From Ostreococcus lucimarinus CCE9901 (taxonomy: Eukaryota; Chlorophyta; Mamiellophyceae; Mamiellales; Bathycoccaceae): DNA of 64,000 bases. The stretch is from NCBI RefSeq assembly GCF_000092065.1, contig NC_009367.1, forward strand, positions 124,001 to 188,000, in the 5' to 3' direction. The position numbers were made by a program, and so were the translations under genes. The notes under the pieces are model-generated. The model made no database searches. It was given only the letters and a program-made list of their open reading frames with translations, and was not told the origin of the DNA. Positions 38,047 through 48,436 of this stretch are shown here, piece by piece (within the stretch, counting starts at the first letter, position 1; each line of letters opens with the position of its first letter).

Positions 38047-39727
38047 ATGGCGTTCGCGCTCGGCGCGAGCGCGGAGGAATGGGCGATCGACGCGTGGATG
38101 CGGTTACCGTTGATCGCCTGGGCGAGTTCGTTCGTCGGGACGGTGCGTCGGGCGGTCGCGCGCGGCGCGCGCGCGGCGCGAACGCGATGGATGGTCGAGC
38201 GGGCGCGCGCGCGCGCGTTGAGAGCGACGCGAGACGCGTTCGGGCGCGCGAGACGGCGACGCGCGAGGCGCGGCGCGGTGACTGACGGGAGTTTCGAACG
38301 CGCGGTGGACGCAGCTCATGAATAAGCACGCGAAGACGCCGAAGATCACGGGATACTTGCTCGCCGGCGTGGCGTTTGGGCGACACGGTTTAGGCGCGTT
38401 GTCGGCGGCGGGATCTCGACGGTTATGGCTCGTCGATAACGGATGCCTGGCGTGCATCGGCGTCGCGGCTGGATCTGAGGTGGTGCTGAGTGAGGTGCGG
38501 AAGACGCTGCGGGTGACGATGGTGACCATCGCGAGCGTGGCGTGCTGCTGCTGGTGCGCGACGTTTGGCGCGTTCGACGCGATTTTCGCGCAGAGGGTGG
38601 AGTTTTTGCAAGGGCTGACGGAGCGACACGTCGCGGCGGTGGGATCTTTATTGGGGACGCTTTCGTTGGCGCGCTCGCCCGCGAGTGCGATGGCGGTGAT
38701 CAACGAGTGCGAGGCGAGCGGGCCGTATTGCGCGCACATTTTGAGCACGACGGTTTTGAAAGACGTTCTCGTCGTCGCGTTGTTCGCTATAAACGTCGAG
38801 CTCGTGGCGCTTTCGGGATTAGACTTCCACAATATCATATCAGATGCGGCGACGATGGCCTTGGGAGGTGAGATCGCGAGCAACACGACGCGCGATGTCG
38901 GCGCGAGCGCGGCGGCGAGAAGACTCTTGGTGAATTTGAAGCCCGCGACGCAATGGGAAACTTCGCATCCCATCACCAAGCTTTTGCAACCTATAGTGCG
39001 GGTGATCGGGGCCGCCATTGCGGGTATCATCGCAGGCGTCCTACTTGGACGCTTGCTCAAACCCACGTCCTTGGCGGCGCGTTGGAAAAACATTCGTGTC
39101 GGCTGCATCGTGTGCGGCGCCGCCGCCATCTTTGTGTCTAGCGAACATCTCGGATTGGAGCCTTTATTGGTGTGCGTCGCCGCCGGTCTCACCGCGGCAA
39201 ATCGCAAGCATACGAACGGCGCGCACGAGCGCGAGGAGTTACACGCCGCGATCGCGATCGTGACGCCAGCGGTAAATTTGCTCTTCTTCACCCTCGCCGG
39301 CGCGAGCCTGCGCCTGGAAAACGTGTACAACTCCATCGTCATCGCGGTCGGTCTCGTCATCGTTCGTCTTTTGGGGCTGTATTGTGCCACGGCAATATCT
39401 GCGCGCATACTCAAAGCACCGGCGGTGAGCGACATCACGGGCGAACGGCGCAAAAACATTGAATGGATGGGGCACGTCACCCAAGCCGGCGTCGCGCTCG
39501 GTTTGTCGCGCACCGTCGCCGCGAGATTTCCATACTGGGGCCCCGCGTTTTCGACGCTGGCCGTGTCCGTGATCGTCATCAACTTATTCATCGGTCCCGT
39601 GTTATTTCGCGCATCCATAGAACTCATGAACGAGTCGCACTCGACGCTCAACGCGGCGTTGGAGCGCATCGTCGCGACGCCCAAGCGCGCGGTCGAGGCG
39701 CCCGCGACCGGCTCTCCTTCCCTTTAG
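38047..39727 (+). CDS. CPA2/KEA-type monovalent cation/proton antiporter (two exons)
   Basis: CDS is join(38047..38142, 38315..39727), 502 residues. Exon 1 (32 residues) supplies membrane segment 1 up to SSFVGT; exon 2 continues LMNKHAKTPKITGYLLAG in phase 0. The 172-nt intron has GTGCGT, ACTGACGG and GCAG. About 11-12 hydrophobic segments follow, with SLARSPASAMAVINE and the late helix block HVTQAGVALGLSRTVA, typical of the Na+/H+ exchanger fold. No NAD-binding RCK domain follows, unlike full KEA proteins. The ion and membrane are not determined. Confidence 0.83.
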
Positions 39728-39838
39728 CACAGCGCGCCGCGCGCCTAGTCCATTTGTATCGAAAGTCTCCTTTCTTAGTGTATTACATTCGCATGATTCA
39801 TTCGCCGCTAAACTAAAATTAAACAGGCTCTCGCGACC

Positions 39839-40341
39839 CTATTCGAGCTCGAGTCGCTTCTCCACATCCTTCCAGAGTTTACCCTTATTCGAGCTGCGCG
39901 CGAACCGTCGACGAAAACCTCGGTCAATCCCCATTCGCATCATCGCGCGCGCGCGCGCGCGCCTCGCGCGCGTCGCGCGCGTCGCGTCGTTTCGCGTCGC
40001 GTCGTTTCGCGTCGCGTCGCTTCGACCCCTCACCTCTCCCACGCGCGATCGAATCCGTAGTTCAACGCCTTCTCCCCCGCGAGCGCCCCCGCGACGATCA
40101 CCCCGACGTACACCGCCGAATTCTGCGCGCGCGCGTTCGCGCCTCGTCAGTCCCCCCGTCCTCGCGCGCGTCGCGCGCCGCCCTCCCCCCTCGTCGTCGA
40201 GATCGCGCGCTCGATCGTCGCCGCCTCGCGCGCGCCGTCGCCCGCGCGCCGCCCGCGCGCCGTCGCCCGCGCGCGCCGTCGCGCCCGCGCGCGCTCGCGC
40301 GCACGCACCGACATGAACGTCTTGTAAAACGCGCCGAACAT
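39839..40341 (-). CDS. QCR9: Cytochrome bc1 complex subunit 9 (QCR9/UQCR10), three exons
   Basis: CDS is join(39839..39893, 40034..40122, 40309..40341), 58 residues. Exon 1: MFGAFYKTFMS. Exon 2: the single membrane helix (SAVYVGVIVAGALAGEKAL). Exon 3: SNKGKLWKDVEKRLELE, the conserved NxGKLWK tail. Intron 1 (40123-40308, 186 nt) has GTGCGT, ACTGACG and CAG in phase 0; intron 2 (39894-40033, 140 nt) has GTGAGG, ATTGACCG and CAG in phase 2. All junctions keep frame. It is a small stabilising subunit of mitochondrial complex III. Confidence 0.9.
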
Positions 40342-40351
40342 CGTCGCGCGT

Positions 40352-40592
40352 CCGTCCGTCGATCGCGTCGCGATCTGCGCGCGCGCGCGTCGTCGCCGCC
40401 GATCGCTCGAACCTCGAGCCATCGATCGTTCGCGCAGATTTAACCGCATCGCGAGGTTCGATCGACGACGCCGTCCGTCGATCGCGCGTCGCGATCCGCG
40501 CGCGCGCGCGATCGTCGCCGCCGATCGCTCGAACCTCGAGCCATCGATCGACTCCACCGATTTCACCGCATCGCGAGGTTCGATCGACGACG
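40352..40592. repeat. Imperfect ~120-bp tandem duplication in QCR9/AP180 promoter
   Basis: Two adjacent units (40352-40470 and 40471-40592) share CCGTCCGTCGATCGCG, then GATCGCTCGAACCTCGAGCC and CCGCATCGCGAGGTTCGATC. Within each unit the TCGAACCTCGAG and CGAGGTTCGA parts face each other as an inverted repeat. The block fills most of the 321 bp between the two divergent start codons. Confidence 0.85.
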
Positions 40593-40662
40593 CGCGCGCG
40601 GGTTCGCCGGCGCGCGGGCGCGCCCGCGCCGGCACAGACGCGCGCGGTCGCGTCGGCGCGCG

Positions 40663-42813
40663 ATGCCGCTCCGGTTGCAGAAAAAGGCGTCGCGCGTCGT
40701 GCGCGCGGTGGCGGAGGAGGTCCAGGTCGCGCGCGGCGTCGGCACGCGCACCGATAAGCGCGGGAACGCGAAGACGGCGCTGTGGGAGCGCGGCAAGGTG
40801 CGATCGAGCGGCGGATTGGCGCGTGTCTCGATCGGCGCGACGAGGATCGCGCGCGAACGCGCGACGCGAGGCGACGCGCGACGCGCGCGCGCGGAGACGC
40901 GAAGGGAAACCCGCGCGGGAGATTCGGGGAGACGCGCGAGAGACTGACGGGACGCGGACGCGACGCAGGCGAAACTCGCGGCGACGGCGGTGGAGAAGGA
41001 GTTCGCCGAGACGCAGTTGGCGTTTAGCAAGGCGACGAATTTCGATGACGTGCCGCCGAAGGAGAAGCACGTGCTGGCGCTGGTGCGCACGTGCGGAGGC
41101 GCGGGCGGAGGGAGCTCGAGGGATCGGGCGTTCGTGTTGGAGACGTTGGCGAGACAGGTGCGGAAGTGCGCGCCGTGGAGGACGATGCTGAAGACGCACG
41201 TGTTGCTGCACAGGTTGATGCGGGAGTGCGAGGGAGGGGGGTTTAAGGATGACTTCTTCAGGTTTTTGGAATTTTTATCTCGGAAAACGTACGGGCCGAA
41301 AGAACAGACGCTGTTTAACATTCGCTACTGGAAGGACGAGACCAACAAGGACGCGTACGAGTTGTCGGGGTGGACGCGCGCGTACGCGGCGTACCTCGAA
41401 GAGCTGTGCGCTTTGAATGAGTTCATCCCGAGCCTCGTAGGAAACGTGAGTGGCGCGGTGACGACGACGACAAACGGCGAGGCGCGAGCGGTGGTGGCGA
41501 ATCCGTTGAAAGATTGTGATTTCGCGACGTTGATCAAGGTTTTGCCCTTGGTGCAGACGCTCGTGCGACGCATCACGGATTGCGCGCCAACATCTACGAC
41601 GCTGCAGAAAAATGCCGTCTCGCGATACGCCGTCGGACTCGTCGCAAAGGATAGTTTCTTGGTGTATCGCGTCATGAACGAGGGCATCATAAACCTGGTG
41701 GACAAGTACTTTGAAACGAGCAAAGTCGAGGCGGAGAAAGGGTTGGTGATTTTCAAAAAGTACTTGACGCAAATCGAAGACTTGCAACGATTTTACGACA
41801 CGTGCGAAGCGTGCGCGGCGGTGGAAAACGCAGTCGTCAAGCTTGAAGCACCCCCTGCGACGTTTTTGAAGAGCATGGAAGAGTACTTCGAATCGGCGCC
41901 TCGCGAAGGCTTGCCTCTTCGCGAGCGGCGGTTGGGCGCGACATCTTCGACGACGGCGAACAATGCACGAGCGAATGCGGTGGGGTCGACAATGTTGGCG
42001 ATCGACGTCCCCGCCAACAACGCGGACTTTATCAGTACCACTGCTGCGCTACCGCCGGTGGAGCCGTTGAATGCGCTCGATGCGCTCAGTCAGCTTGATT
42101 TAGGTACGCCGAGCCCAACGAGCAAAGACGATGTTTTTAGCTCAAACGCGCTGCCCGCGCCGACGCAACCGCCGGCGTTAGCGCCGGTCGCGCCCGCAGC
42201 TTCGAGCAGTACAAGCGCACTTGATTCTTTCTCCGAGTCAATCGCTCCGGCGGTGCCGACGGAACCCTCTGCGGTGGCGTACAACCCATTCGGAGCGAAC
42301 CCATACGGCGGCGCCCCGCAAATGGTGCCGGCGGCTCCGCAAACGGCGCCGGCGCCCCAAGCAAAATCGCCGAGAAGCACGAACCCATTCGGAAATAACC
42401 CGTTCGGTACACCACAGCCTCAAAGTTTGGACAAGAGCGCACTCAATGACTTATACGCGCAAGCTCCAGCGTCACCCAGGAGTGGCCATGGCATGAGTTC
42501 CATGGCACCGCCGCAACACATCAATCCGAGCTTTATGCAAGCGCCGCCCAACAGCGCCTTGCAGCGGCAGCAAGTTGGCGCACCTCAGCTAGCGCTACCG
42601 ATGGCTGGTGTGCAGTATCCACAACAATATCCGCAGATGGCGTTCCCCCAGCACCATCAGCAGATGGGATACCCGCAGCAGCATCCGCAGATGGGATATC
42701 CCCAGCGCCCGGCGGCTGAACCACCGTTGCACCCGGCGTTCGCCAACCCTCACCAAGGCGGCAGTCCAAGTTCTAGCGCTCCATCACCGCAGAACTCCGG
42801 CAGTTTGATTTGA
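40663..42813 (+). CDS. ANTH-domain clathrin assembly protein (AP180/CALM type), two exons
   Basis: CDS is join(40663..40797, 40969..42813), 659 residues. Exon 1 (45 residues) ends ALWERGK; exon 2 resumes AKLAATAVEKEFAE in phase 0 after a 171-nt intron with GTGCGA, ACTGACGG and GCAG. The ANTH domain (about 30-320) has FDDVPPKEKHVLALVR, LKTHVLLHRLMRE and YGPKEQTLFNIRYW. The C-terminal half is disordered and Pro/Gln-rich, with NPF motifs (NPFGANPYG, NPFGNNPFG) for EH-domain proteins and a run of QMGYPQ-like repeats near 42650-42715. It should bind PIP2 and clathrin at the plasma membrane. Confidence 0.9.
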
Positions 42814-42898
42814 TCTAGAGCGACACGACGAGAATAAGCACGCAAATGAACAACCAAACGCGCGCGCTTCCCTTTGTCGCCACAGCGCGCCTCGCGCC

Positions 42899-44368
42899 AT
42901 GTCGCTCGCCGTCCATCTCTCATCCACCCGCACGCGCGGCGCGACGCCGTTCGCGCGCGTCAATCGCGCAAAACAGTCGCGCGTCGCATACCAGCGCGTC
43001 TCCACGCGCGCATCGCGACGCGTCGCGACGCTAGTTCGCGTTGTCCCGCTCAAAAAGTGCTGCGCTTTTTCGCAGTCATCCTCGCGCCGTTCCGCTACGC
43101 GCGCGCGCGCGACGGCCGCCGCGCCGCGCGACGCCGACGATGCGAATAAAATCATCCTCGCCCTCGGCGTGGCCATGCTGCTCGCGAGCGCGGACCGAAC
43201 GATTTTCGCCGCCGCGGCGCTGAGCCTGAAGGCGGAGCTGGGCATGTCCATGAAGGATTTGGCGCTCGCGCAGAGCGCGTTTCTGTGGGGATACGGCGTC
43301 ACGCAGCTCGCGGCGGGCGCGTCGAGCGATCGATTCGGTGGCGCGAAGGTGTTGCTCGGTGGGCTGTGCGTGTGGTCGATCGCGGTGGCGGTGACGCCGC
43401 TGAGCTCGATGACGACGGCGCCGGTGCTCGCAGTCGTGGCGGCGCGATTTTTGTTCGGCGCGGCGAGCGGATGCGCGCTACCGGCGTCCGCAGCGGCGGT
43501 TGCGGCGCACGTGCCGGCGGAGCGACGGTCGGGCGCGTTGTCAACGATATTTGCGCTGTTTAACATTGGTTCGGCGTTCGGGCTCGCGGCGGCTGGAAGT
43601 TTGATCACGCAGTTTGGGTGGCGAGCGATTTTCTACGGCTTCGGCGCGTTTGGCGCGGCGTGGGCCGTCGCCGCCTACGCCGCAATGCCGCAGAGCGTGA
43701 AAACTTTCGTCCCTAGGGTACCGAAGGTGAGCGAGTTGAAGGATGAAAACGGCGAGCAAATGACCGAGTTGTCGTCCGAAGTTGCGACGCAGCTCGTTGC
43801 GCTGTTGTGGTGTCACGTCGTCGTGAACTGGGGGTTCATGATTTTACAGTCATGGCTGCCGGTGTATCTCGCGAACGACTTGGGAATGTCCATCGCGAGC
43901 TCTGGGATCCTCGGCGCTTTACCGTGGGTATTCACCGCGTTCATGTCATTTAGCTCGGGACAGGTGGCGGATAAGTTGATTAGTCGAGGGATGGAGCGAT
44001 GGAAAGTGCGTCGATTGGCGATGAACGTCGCCACCATCGGTCCCGCCCTGGGATTATTCGCGTTGAAGTACACCACCACCGCGAGCGTCGCGTTGGCGTG
44101 CATCGTCGCCACGCTCGGTCTTCAAGCCGTCGCGGTTGCGGGGTATCACAGTTACCTTCAGGACGTCGCTCCGTCTCGCGCGGGCGCTATTCTCGGTTTC
44201 ACAAACACGGTCGGCGTCGTCGGTTCAATCGTCGCCAACATGGTGACTGGCGCGAGCGTCGAGGCGACGGGGTCGTTTCAAGCGACATTTTTGTACACCG
44301 CGGCGATGTACGCGAGCTCTTGCTTTGTTTGGAATGCATTCTTGAAGGGTGAGCAGTTGTTTCCGTAA
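42899..44368 (+). CDS. MFS transporter, SLC17/PHT4-like, probably plastidial
   Basis: 489 residues. About 80 N-terminal residues are basic and Ser/Thr/Arg-rich, like a chloroplast transit peptide. Twelve hydrophobic segments follow; blocks include LASADRTIFAAAALSLKAEL, SAFLWGYGVTQLAAGASSDR and GFTNTVGVVGSIVANMVTGA, the pattern of the SLC17/PHT4 anion transporters. The likely cargo is phosphate or an organic anion; which one cannot be read here. Its stop codon is two bases before the 143-bp repeat array. Confidence 0.85.
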   Translation: MSLAVHLSSTRTRGATPFARVNRAKQSRVAYQRVSTRASRRVATLVRVVPLKKCCAFSQSSSRRSATRARATAAAPRDADDANKIILALGVAMLLASADRTIFAAAALSLKAELGMSMKDLALAQSAFLWGYGVTQLAAGASSDRFGGAKVLLGGLCVWSIAVAVTPLSSMTTAPVLAVVAARFLFGAASGCALPASAAAVAAHVPAERRSGALSTIFALFNIGSAFGLAAAGSLITQFGWRAIFYGFGAFGAAWAVAAYAAMPQSVKTFVPRVPKVSELKDENGEQMTELSSEVATQLVALLWCHVVVNWGFMILQSWLPVYLANDLGMSIASSGILGALPWVFTAFMSFSSGQVADKLISRGMERWKVRRLAMNVATIGPALGLFALKYTTTASVALACIVATLGLQAVAVAGYHSYLQDVAPSRAGAILGFTNTVGVVGSIVANMVTGASVEATGSFQATFLYTAAMYASSCFVWNAFLKGEQLFP

Positions 44369-44370
44369 AA

Positions 44371-44799
44371 AATAAGATGTAAATATAAAAAATGAATCCG
44401 TCACTCTTAGACTGCGATCGCGTTCCGATGCGTGTCGGAAATGGTAGACTGCCAGCGGAGCCATCAAAGGCTTCCTAATCGTCAACCGCACGATCCGCCC
44501 CAAAGTAAACTTTAATAAGATGTAAATATGAAAAATGAATCCGTCACTCTTAGACTGCGATCGCGTTCCGATGCGTGTCGGAAATGGTAGACTGCCAGCG
44601 GAGCCATCAAAGGCTTCCTAATCGTCAACCGCACGATCCGCCCCAAAGTAAACTTTAATAAGATGTAAATATGAAAAATGAATCCGTCACTCTTAGACTG
44701 CGATCGCGTTCCGATGCGTGTCGGAAATGGTAGACTGCCAGCGGAGCCATCAAAGGCTTCCTAATCGTCAACCGCACGATCCGCCCCAAAGTAAACTTT
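44371..44799. repeat. Three near-perfect 143-bp tandem repeats
   Basis: Units start at 44371, 44514 and 44657. Copy 1 differs from the others at 44387 (A against G); otherwise they appear identical. Each unit contains the stem-loop TTCCGA-TGCGTG-TCGGAA (44423-44440 in copy 1) and a weaker GGAGCC...GGCTTCC pairing. It fills the space between the MFS stop codon and the convergent binding-protein gene, so it is probably transcribed in the MFS 3' UTR. Confidence 0.95.
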
Positions 44800-44841
44800 G
44801 AAAGTTATGCACTGATGCGTGTGCGATGATTATCTCGCGAA

Positions 44842-46359
44842 TTACACGAGAATCATGGTGGCGATGGCGACGAAGGTCACCGTCACAAGATTCGCGCCGA
44901 TGCGCGCCGCGGGAGACGCGCCGAGAAGCGCGGCGACGGCGACACGTTGCGCGGAAAGCTGCGCGAGGCACAGACCGTTGACTCGGGCGTTGTCCCACAG
45001 CGTACACTCATTCGCCGTCGTTTTCACGACGACGTCGTTGCTGTTGATGTCTCGGAAGAATCGAGGGCATCCTTCTTGAAGAGTCGTGACGCCCGCGACG
45101 CCATTCAGCCACGACAGACGCACGAGATCTTGCACGACCACAGCCGGATGCACGTAAGAGTCCTCGAACCACGTCAACGACTCGGTCGGCCAAAAGGTTG
45201 AGTGTGAGTACAAGGGATCACCATCGCTGACGTGCTTGTCCAATCGCAAGATCATACCAGTCGACGGTGAAAGACTGGGAAGACCCGGCGCTTCGTTGAA
45301 GGCAAGATTCGTGATGACGGCGGTCTTCGTCGCATCCGTGCTCGGCGTAGTGAACCACGATTCATCGATGACGACGGCAACATTTGCCATATCGGTGAGA
45401 AACGCCGCTTTGCTTGGATACTTGTAATAGCCCGCGCTCGACGTCGCCGCGCTCGGAATGTGAATGCTCAAGCCCGCGGCGGTACAAATGTCTCGCTTGT
45501 AGTCGTCCCAAGTGATTTCGTACGCAGCAGTAACCCAGGCGCACTTGTAACCGGTTGGAATGCCACCTCGAGCTTGCGCCGCGGCGACTTGCCCCGCCAT
45601 GTAATTCCAACGTTCGTACTGGTCGGCGTAGTAACCGCTCGCTTGGGTCTCCTTGTTGAAAAACAAAGAGATAAATTTGATGAACGAAAGTCGCTCGAGC
45701 ATGCCGAGATTCGTGTGCGACGGCGTGAACACCACATCCTTGTCCGAGTTCGAATACCCGGTGTCCCACTCATCCGTGATGACCATCTCCACATTATTGG
45801 TCGAAATACTGTTGTGCCACAGCGTGTAATTGTACTTCGACGCACCCAAATAAATCACGTGACTCGCCGCGAGCGTTCCGTCCTCCTCCGCCTTTTGCAC
45901 GCACGGCGCGTGCACGTACGCCGGATCGATCAACTTCAACTTATCTCGCAATCCGAGCTGTTCGAGGTATCCGACCGCGACGCTCATTCCCGTGGCCACG
46001 CGTTTCACCGGCACCGAGAAGAATCGCGCACCCGCGGGGAACGCCGACCCGTCGACGTCCTGCGTCGGCTGCGTCGTCCCGCACTGGTACAGCACGTACG
46101 TCAACGCCTCGACGCCCGGCAGCGCCTTCGTGCGCACCACCTTGAACGTCTCGGCGTAGGTGACATTGAACCCTTCGCCACCGTCCACGAACGCGCTCGC
46201 GCTTCCCGAGGTGAGATTCCCCGGGGACAAGCGCGCGGCGGCGGGAAAGAAATCTGTCCCGCTCGGCGTCGACGACGTCGCGCAGGCTTGGTTATCCACC
46301 GCCGAGGCGCGCGCGGTGCCGACGAGGGCGAGGAGGGTGAGCAGACGTACGCACGACAT
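44842..46359 (-). CDS. GPI-anchored periplasmic-binding-protein-like surface protein
   Basis: 505 residues from ATG 46359, the first real ATG. A signal peptide (MSCVRLLTLLALVGTARA) is followed by a domain laid out like a TroA/FecB-type binding protein: TYAETFKVVRTK, VPVKRVATGMSVAVGYLEQLGL, an interdomain helix around MLERLSFIKFISLFFNK, and a second lobe with VVIDESW. The C-terminus is a hydrophobic tail after small residues (GASPAARIGANLVTVTFVAI), as for a GPI anchor. Candidate ligands are a metal, siderophore or vitamin; none is shown by the sequence. The family call is tentative. Confidence 0.68.
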   Translation of the reverse strand: MSCVRLLTLLALVGTARASAVDNQACATSSTPSGTDFFPAAARLSPGNLTSGSASAFVDGGEGFNVTYAETFKVVRTKALPGVEALTYVLYQCGTTQPTQDVDGSAFPAGARFFSVPVKRVATGMSVAVGYLEQLGLRDKLKLIDPAYVHAPCVQKAEEDGTLAASHVIYLGASKYNYTLWHNSISTNNVEMVITDEWDTGYSNSDKDVVFTPSHTNLGMLERLSFIKFISLFFNKETQASGYYADQYERWNYMAGQVAAAQARGGIPTGYKCAWVTAAYEITWDDYKRDICTAAGLSIHIPSAATSSAGYYKYPSKAAFLTDMANVAVVIDESWFTTPSTDATKTAVITNLAFNEAPGLPSLSPSTGMILRLDKHVSDGDPLYSHSTFWPTESLTWFEDSYVHPAVVVQDLVRLSWLNGVAGVTTLQEGCPRFFRDINSNDVVVKTTANECTLWDNARVNGLCLAQLSAQRVAVAALLGASPAARIGANLVTVTFVAIATMILV

Positions 46360-46600
46360 CGCGCGAGCGGGCGTCGGCGAGCCGTGGTGTGGCGGAACGT
46401 TGCGATGGGCGGCAGACAAGTTGACGTCTCGTTCGCGAAAAAAACCCTAAAGGTTGCTAGAATAAACGTTCACAAAGCGGTAAATCTTGGAGATAACGCG
46501 CGGCGAGCTAGTGAAGTGCCGCGCGAGATGATGCAAGATGGGATAAGATGAGAGAACGTCGCGCGAGGCGACATCGCGAGGGCGAAGAGCTCATCGAAAC

Positions 46601-48049
46601 TCACGCCGACTTTGATTTGACGCGCTGAGATCCGTGCACGTAATAGTGCTTCCCGACGTCGTTCAAGTTGCCGAACGTCGCCTTCCAGGCCCCATAATAC
46701 GTCAAGACCTTGTAGTTTAAGTTCCACTTCTTCGCAAACGGGACGAATCGGCGGGAGACTTCGGGTTGGCGGAACTGAGGCATATCCGGGAACAGGTGAT
46801 GGATGACTTGGCAGTTCAAGTAGCCCATCAACCAGTTGACGACGCTGTTGTTCGGATTGATGTCGATCGTGTGATCGACGGCGTATCGCACCCACGAGAG
46901 GTGTTTATCGCTCGGCACGACATCCAAGTGCGTGTGAGACGTGGAAAAGTGCGCGAACAAGTAACATCCGCTCGCCCACATCGTCGCCGCGAACAAGCCG
47001 TACGAGGCGATCCAGGAGTAGCCGGTGACGGCTTTGATAACCGCCGTGCGAATGACGTGCGCGGAAAACATCCAAGCCGCTTCTTCGAAGCTTTTGCGTC
47101 GCAGCGCGTTACGCGGGTGCAAGACGAACATCCAGAAGAACAAAACCATACCGGACGTCACGGGCACGAAGGTCCACGCTTGAAGGCGCAACCACAACTT
47201 ACTGAATCCCCGCGGGCGATTTTCTTCAACCGCGGAGTTGAAGAACGCCACCGTGGGAGTGGTGTCGAGATCCATATCGTGTCGCACCTTTTGGGGCGTC
47301 GCGTGATGCTTGTTGTGCATGTTGTTCCACATGTCGCCACTCGACGCCAAGCCGAACCCCGCGGCGAAGGCTTGGATTCGCTTGTCCCACCAAATGTTTC
47401 CAGTCAACGAATTGTGCCCACCCTCGTGCTGCACCCAACCGCATCGCGCGCCGAAGAAACACGAGTACACGATCACGGAAGCGACGTGCCAACGCGCGTG
47501 CATCAACGCCGTGCCGAGCGCGAACATCGCCGCGAGCTCGGCGAATCGATACGCCACGTGCGCCGGCGAGGGCTTAAAAAATCCCTCACGCTCCAATTCC
47601 TTGCGCCACTGCGCGAAATCCTTCAGCATCGCCTCATCTTCGATCGGTTCCCGCGTCGCCGCGTCCACTGGCTTATGCGGCAACGCCGCCAACGCCTTGC
47701 GCGCCTTTTTCGACCGATAATGAAACTCTTTAAAAGCCTCCGTCGCGTCCGCTCCCGTGTTCGACAGCATGTAATAAATAACCGATCCTCCGGGATGCTT
47801 AAAATCCGTCACATCGTATTCCACGCCTTCGATCGTCACGTACCGCCGTTCGAACGTCTTCGCGATCGCGTGCGGCTCCAACTCTTTCGTCCACGCCGTG
47901 ACGCTCGCGTTTCGAGTCTTCTTCCCCGCGTCTTCGCTTCCCATCCCGACCGTCACCGTCGGCGTTCCGCCTTCGCTCAGCGACGACGACGAGCTCGTGC
48001 GTTCGTTCGCCATCGTTCGCGATGTGCCTTCGGTCGTTTCGACGCACAT
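46601..48049 (-). CDS. Front-end fatty acid desaturase, delta-6 acyl-CoA type
   Basis: 482 residues. An N-terminal cytochrome b5 domain has the haem motif HPGG (85-88). Three His boxes follow: QHEGGHNS, HNKHHATPQ and QVIHHLFP, the last with the Gln that marks front-end desaturases. Four membrane helices lie between. The N-terminus MCVETTEG and the overall sequence resemble the Ostreococcus desaturases that act on acyl-CoA rather than phospholipid substrates, introducing a delta-6 double bond on the way to long-chain polyunsaturated fatty acids in the ER. Substrate choice is inferred from that resemblance. Confidence 0.93.
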   Translation of the reverse strand: MCVETTEGTSRTMANERTSSSSSLSEGGTPTVTVGMGSEDAGKKTRNASVTAWTKELEPHAIAKTFERRYVTIEGVEYDVTDFKHPGGSVIYYMLSNTGADATEAFKEFHYRSKKARKALAALPHKPVDAATREPIEDEAMLKDFAQWRKELEREGFFKPSPAHVAYRFAELAAMFALGTALMHARWHVASVIVYSCFFGARCGWVQHEGGHNSLTGNIWWDKRIQAFAAGFGLASSGDMWNNMHNKHHATPQKVRHDMDLDTTPTVAFFNSAVEENRPRGFSKLWLRLQAWTFVPVTSGMVLFFWMFVLHPRNALRRKSFEEAAWMFSAHVIRTAVIKAVTGYSWIASYGLFAATMWASGCYLFAHFSTSHTHLDVVPSDKHLSWVRYAVDHTIDINPNNSVVNWLMGYLNCQVIHHLFPDMPQFRQPEVSRRFVPFAKKWNLNYKVLTYYGAWKATFGNLNDVGKHYYVHGSQRVKSKSA

Positions 48050-48436
48050 CTCTCGCGTTTTAATCAGGATTTAAAGCGAACGATCAGTTTTGTGGAATTC
48101 GTCGCTTTGAACGCGTCTGACGTCGTCGCCGCGCGTCTTCGAGGCGTGCGGCGCGCGCGAAACTTTGATCGCGCGTGTTTGTTTCGCGGTGCGCGCGGTC
48201 ACGGACGCCGCCGCGCGCGCGCGACGACGCGATGTGACGATAAAGCGAGCCGCCAGTGTCATCATCTTGTGCTCCCTGCGTCGCGCGCGAGCGCCGAGCG
48301 CGCGCGTTTTAATGTCGCCTCGCGCGACCGCGCGCGCGGTCGACGCGGTGGTCGTCGCGATCGAATCATCGTCTCTCGCGTTATTCGCACATGCTAATTC
48401 GTTTCAATTCGCTACGTTGAACGTCGCCGCGCGGCG
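48050..48436. other. Spacer upstream of the desaturase
   Basis: 387 bp between two co-directional minus-strand genes. It should contain the desaturase promoter and the 3' UTR of the coiled-coil gene. No gene, repeat or intron signal was recognised. Confidence 0.5.

Noticed and set aside
40123-40308. CRISPR-like or satellite array in the CGCGCG-rich block
   Set aside because: Irregular low-complexity GC sequence inside a QCR9 intron, with no regular repeat-spacer pattern.
45460-46551. 363-residue plus-strand ORF
   Set aside because: Antisense to the GPI-anchored binding protein; no motif.
46766-48397. 543-residue plus-strand ORF
   Set aside because: Antisense to the desaturase; Arg/His-rich shadow frame.
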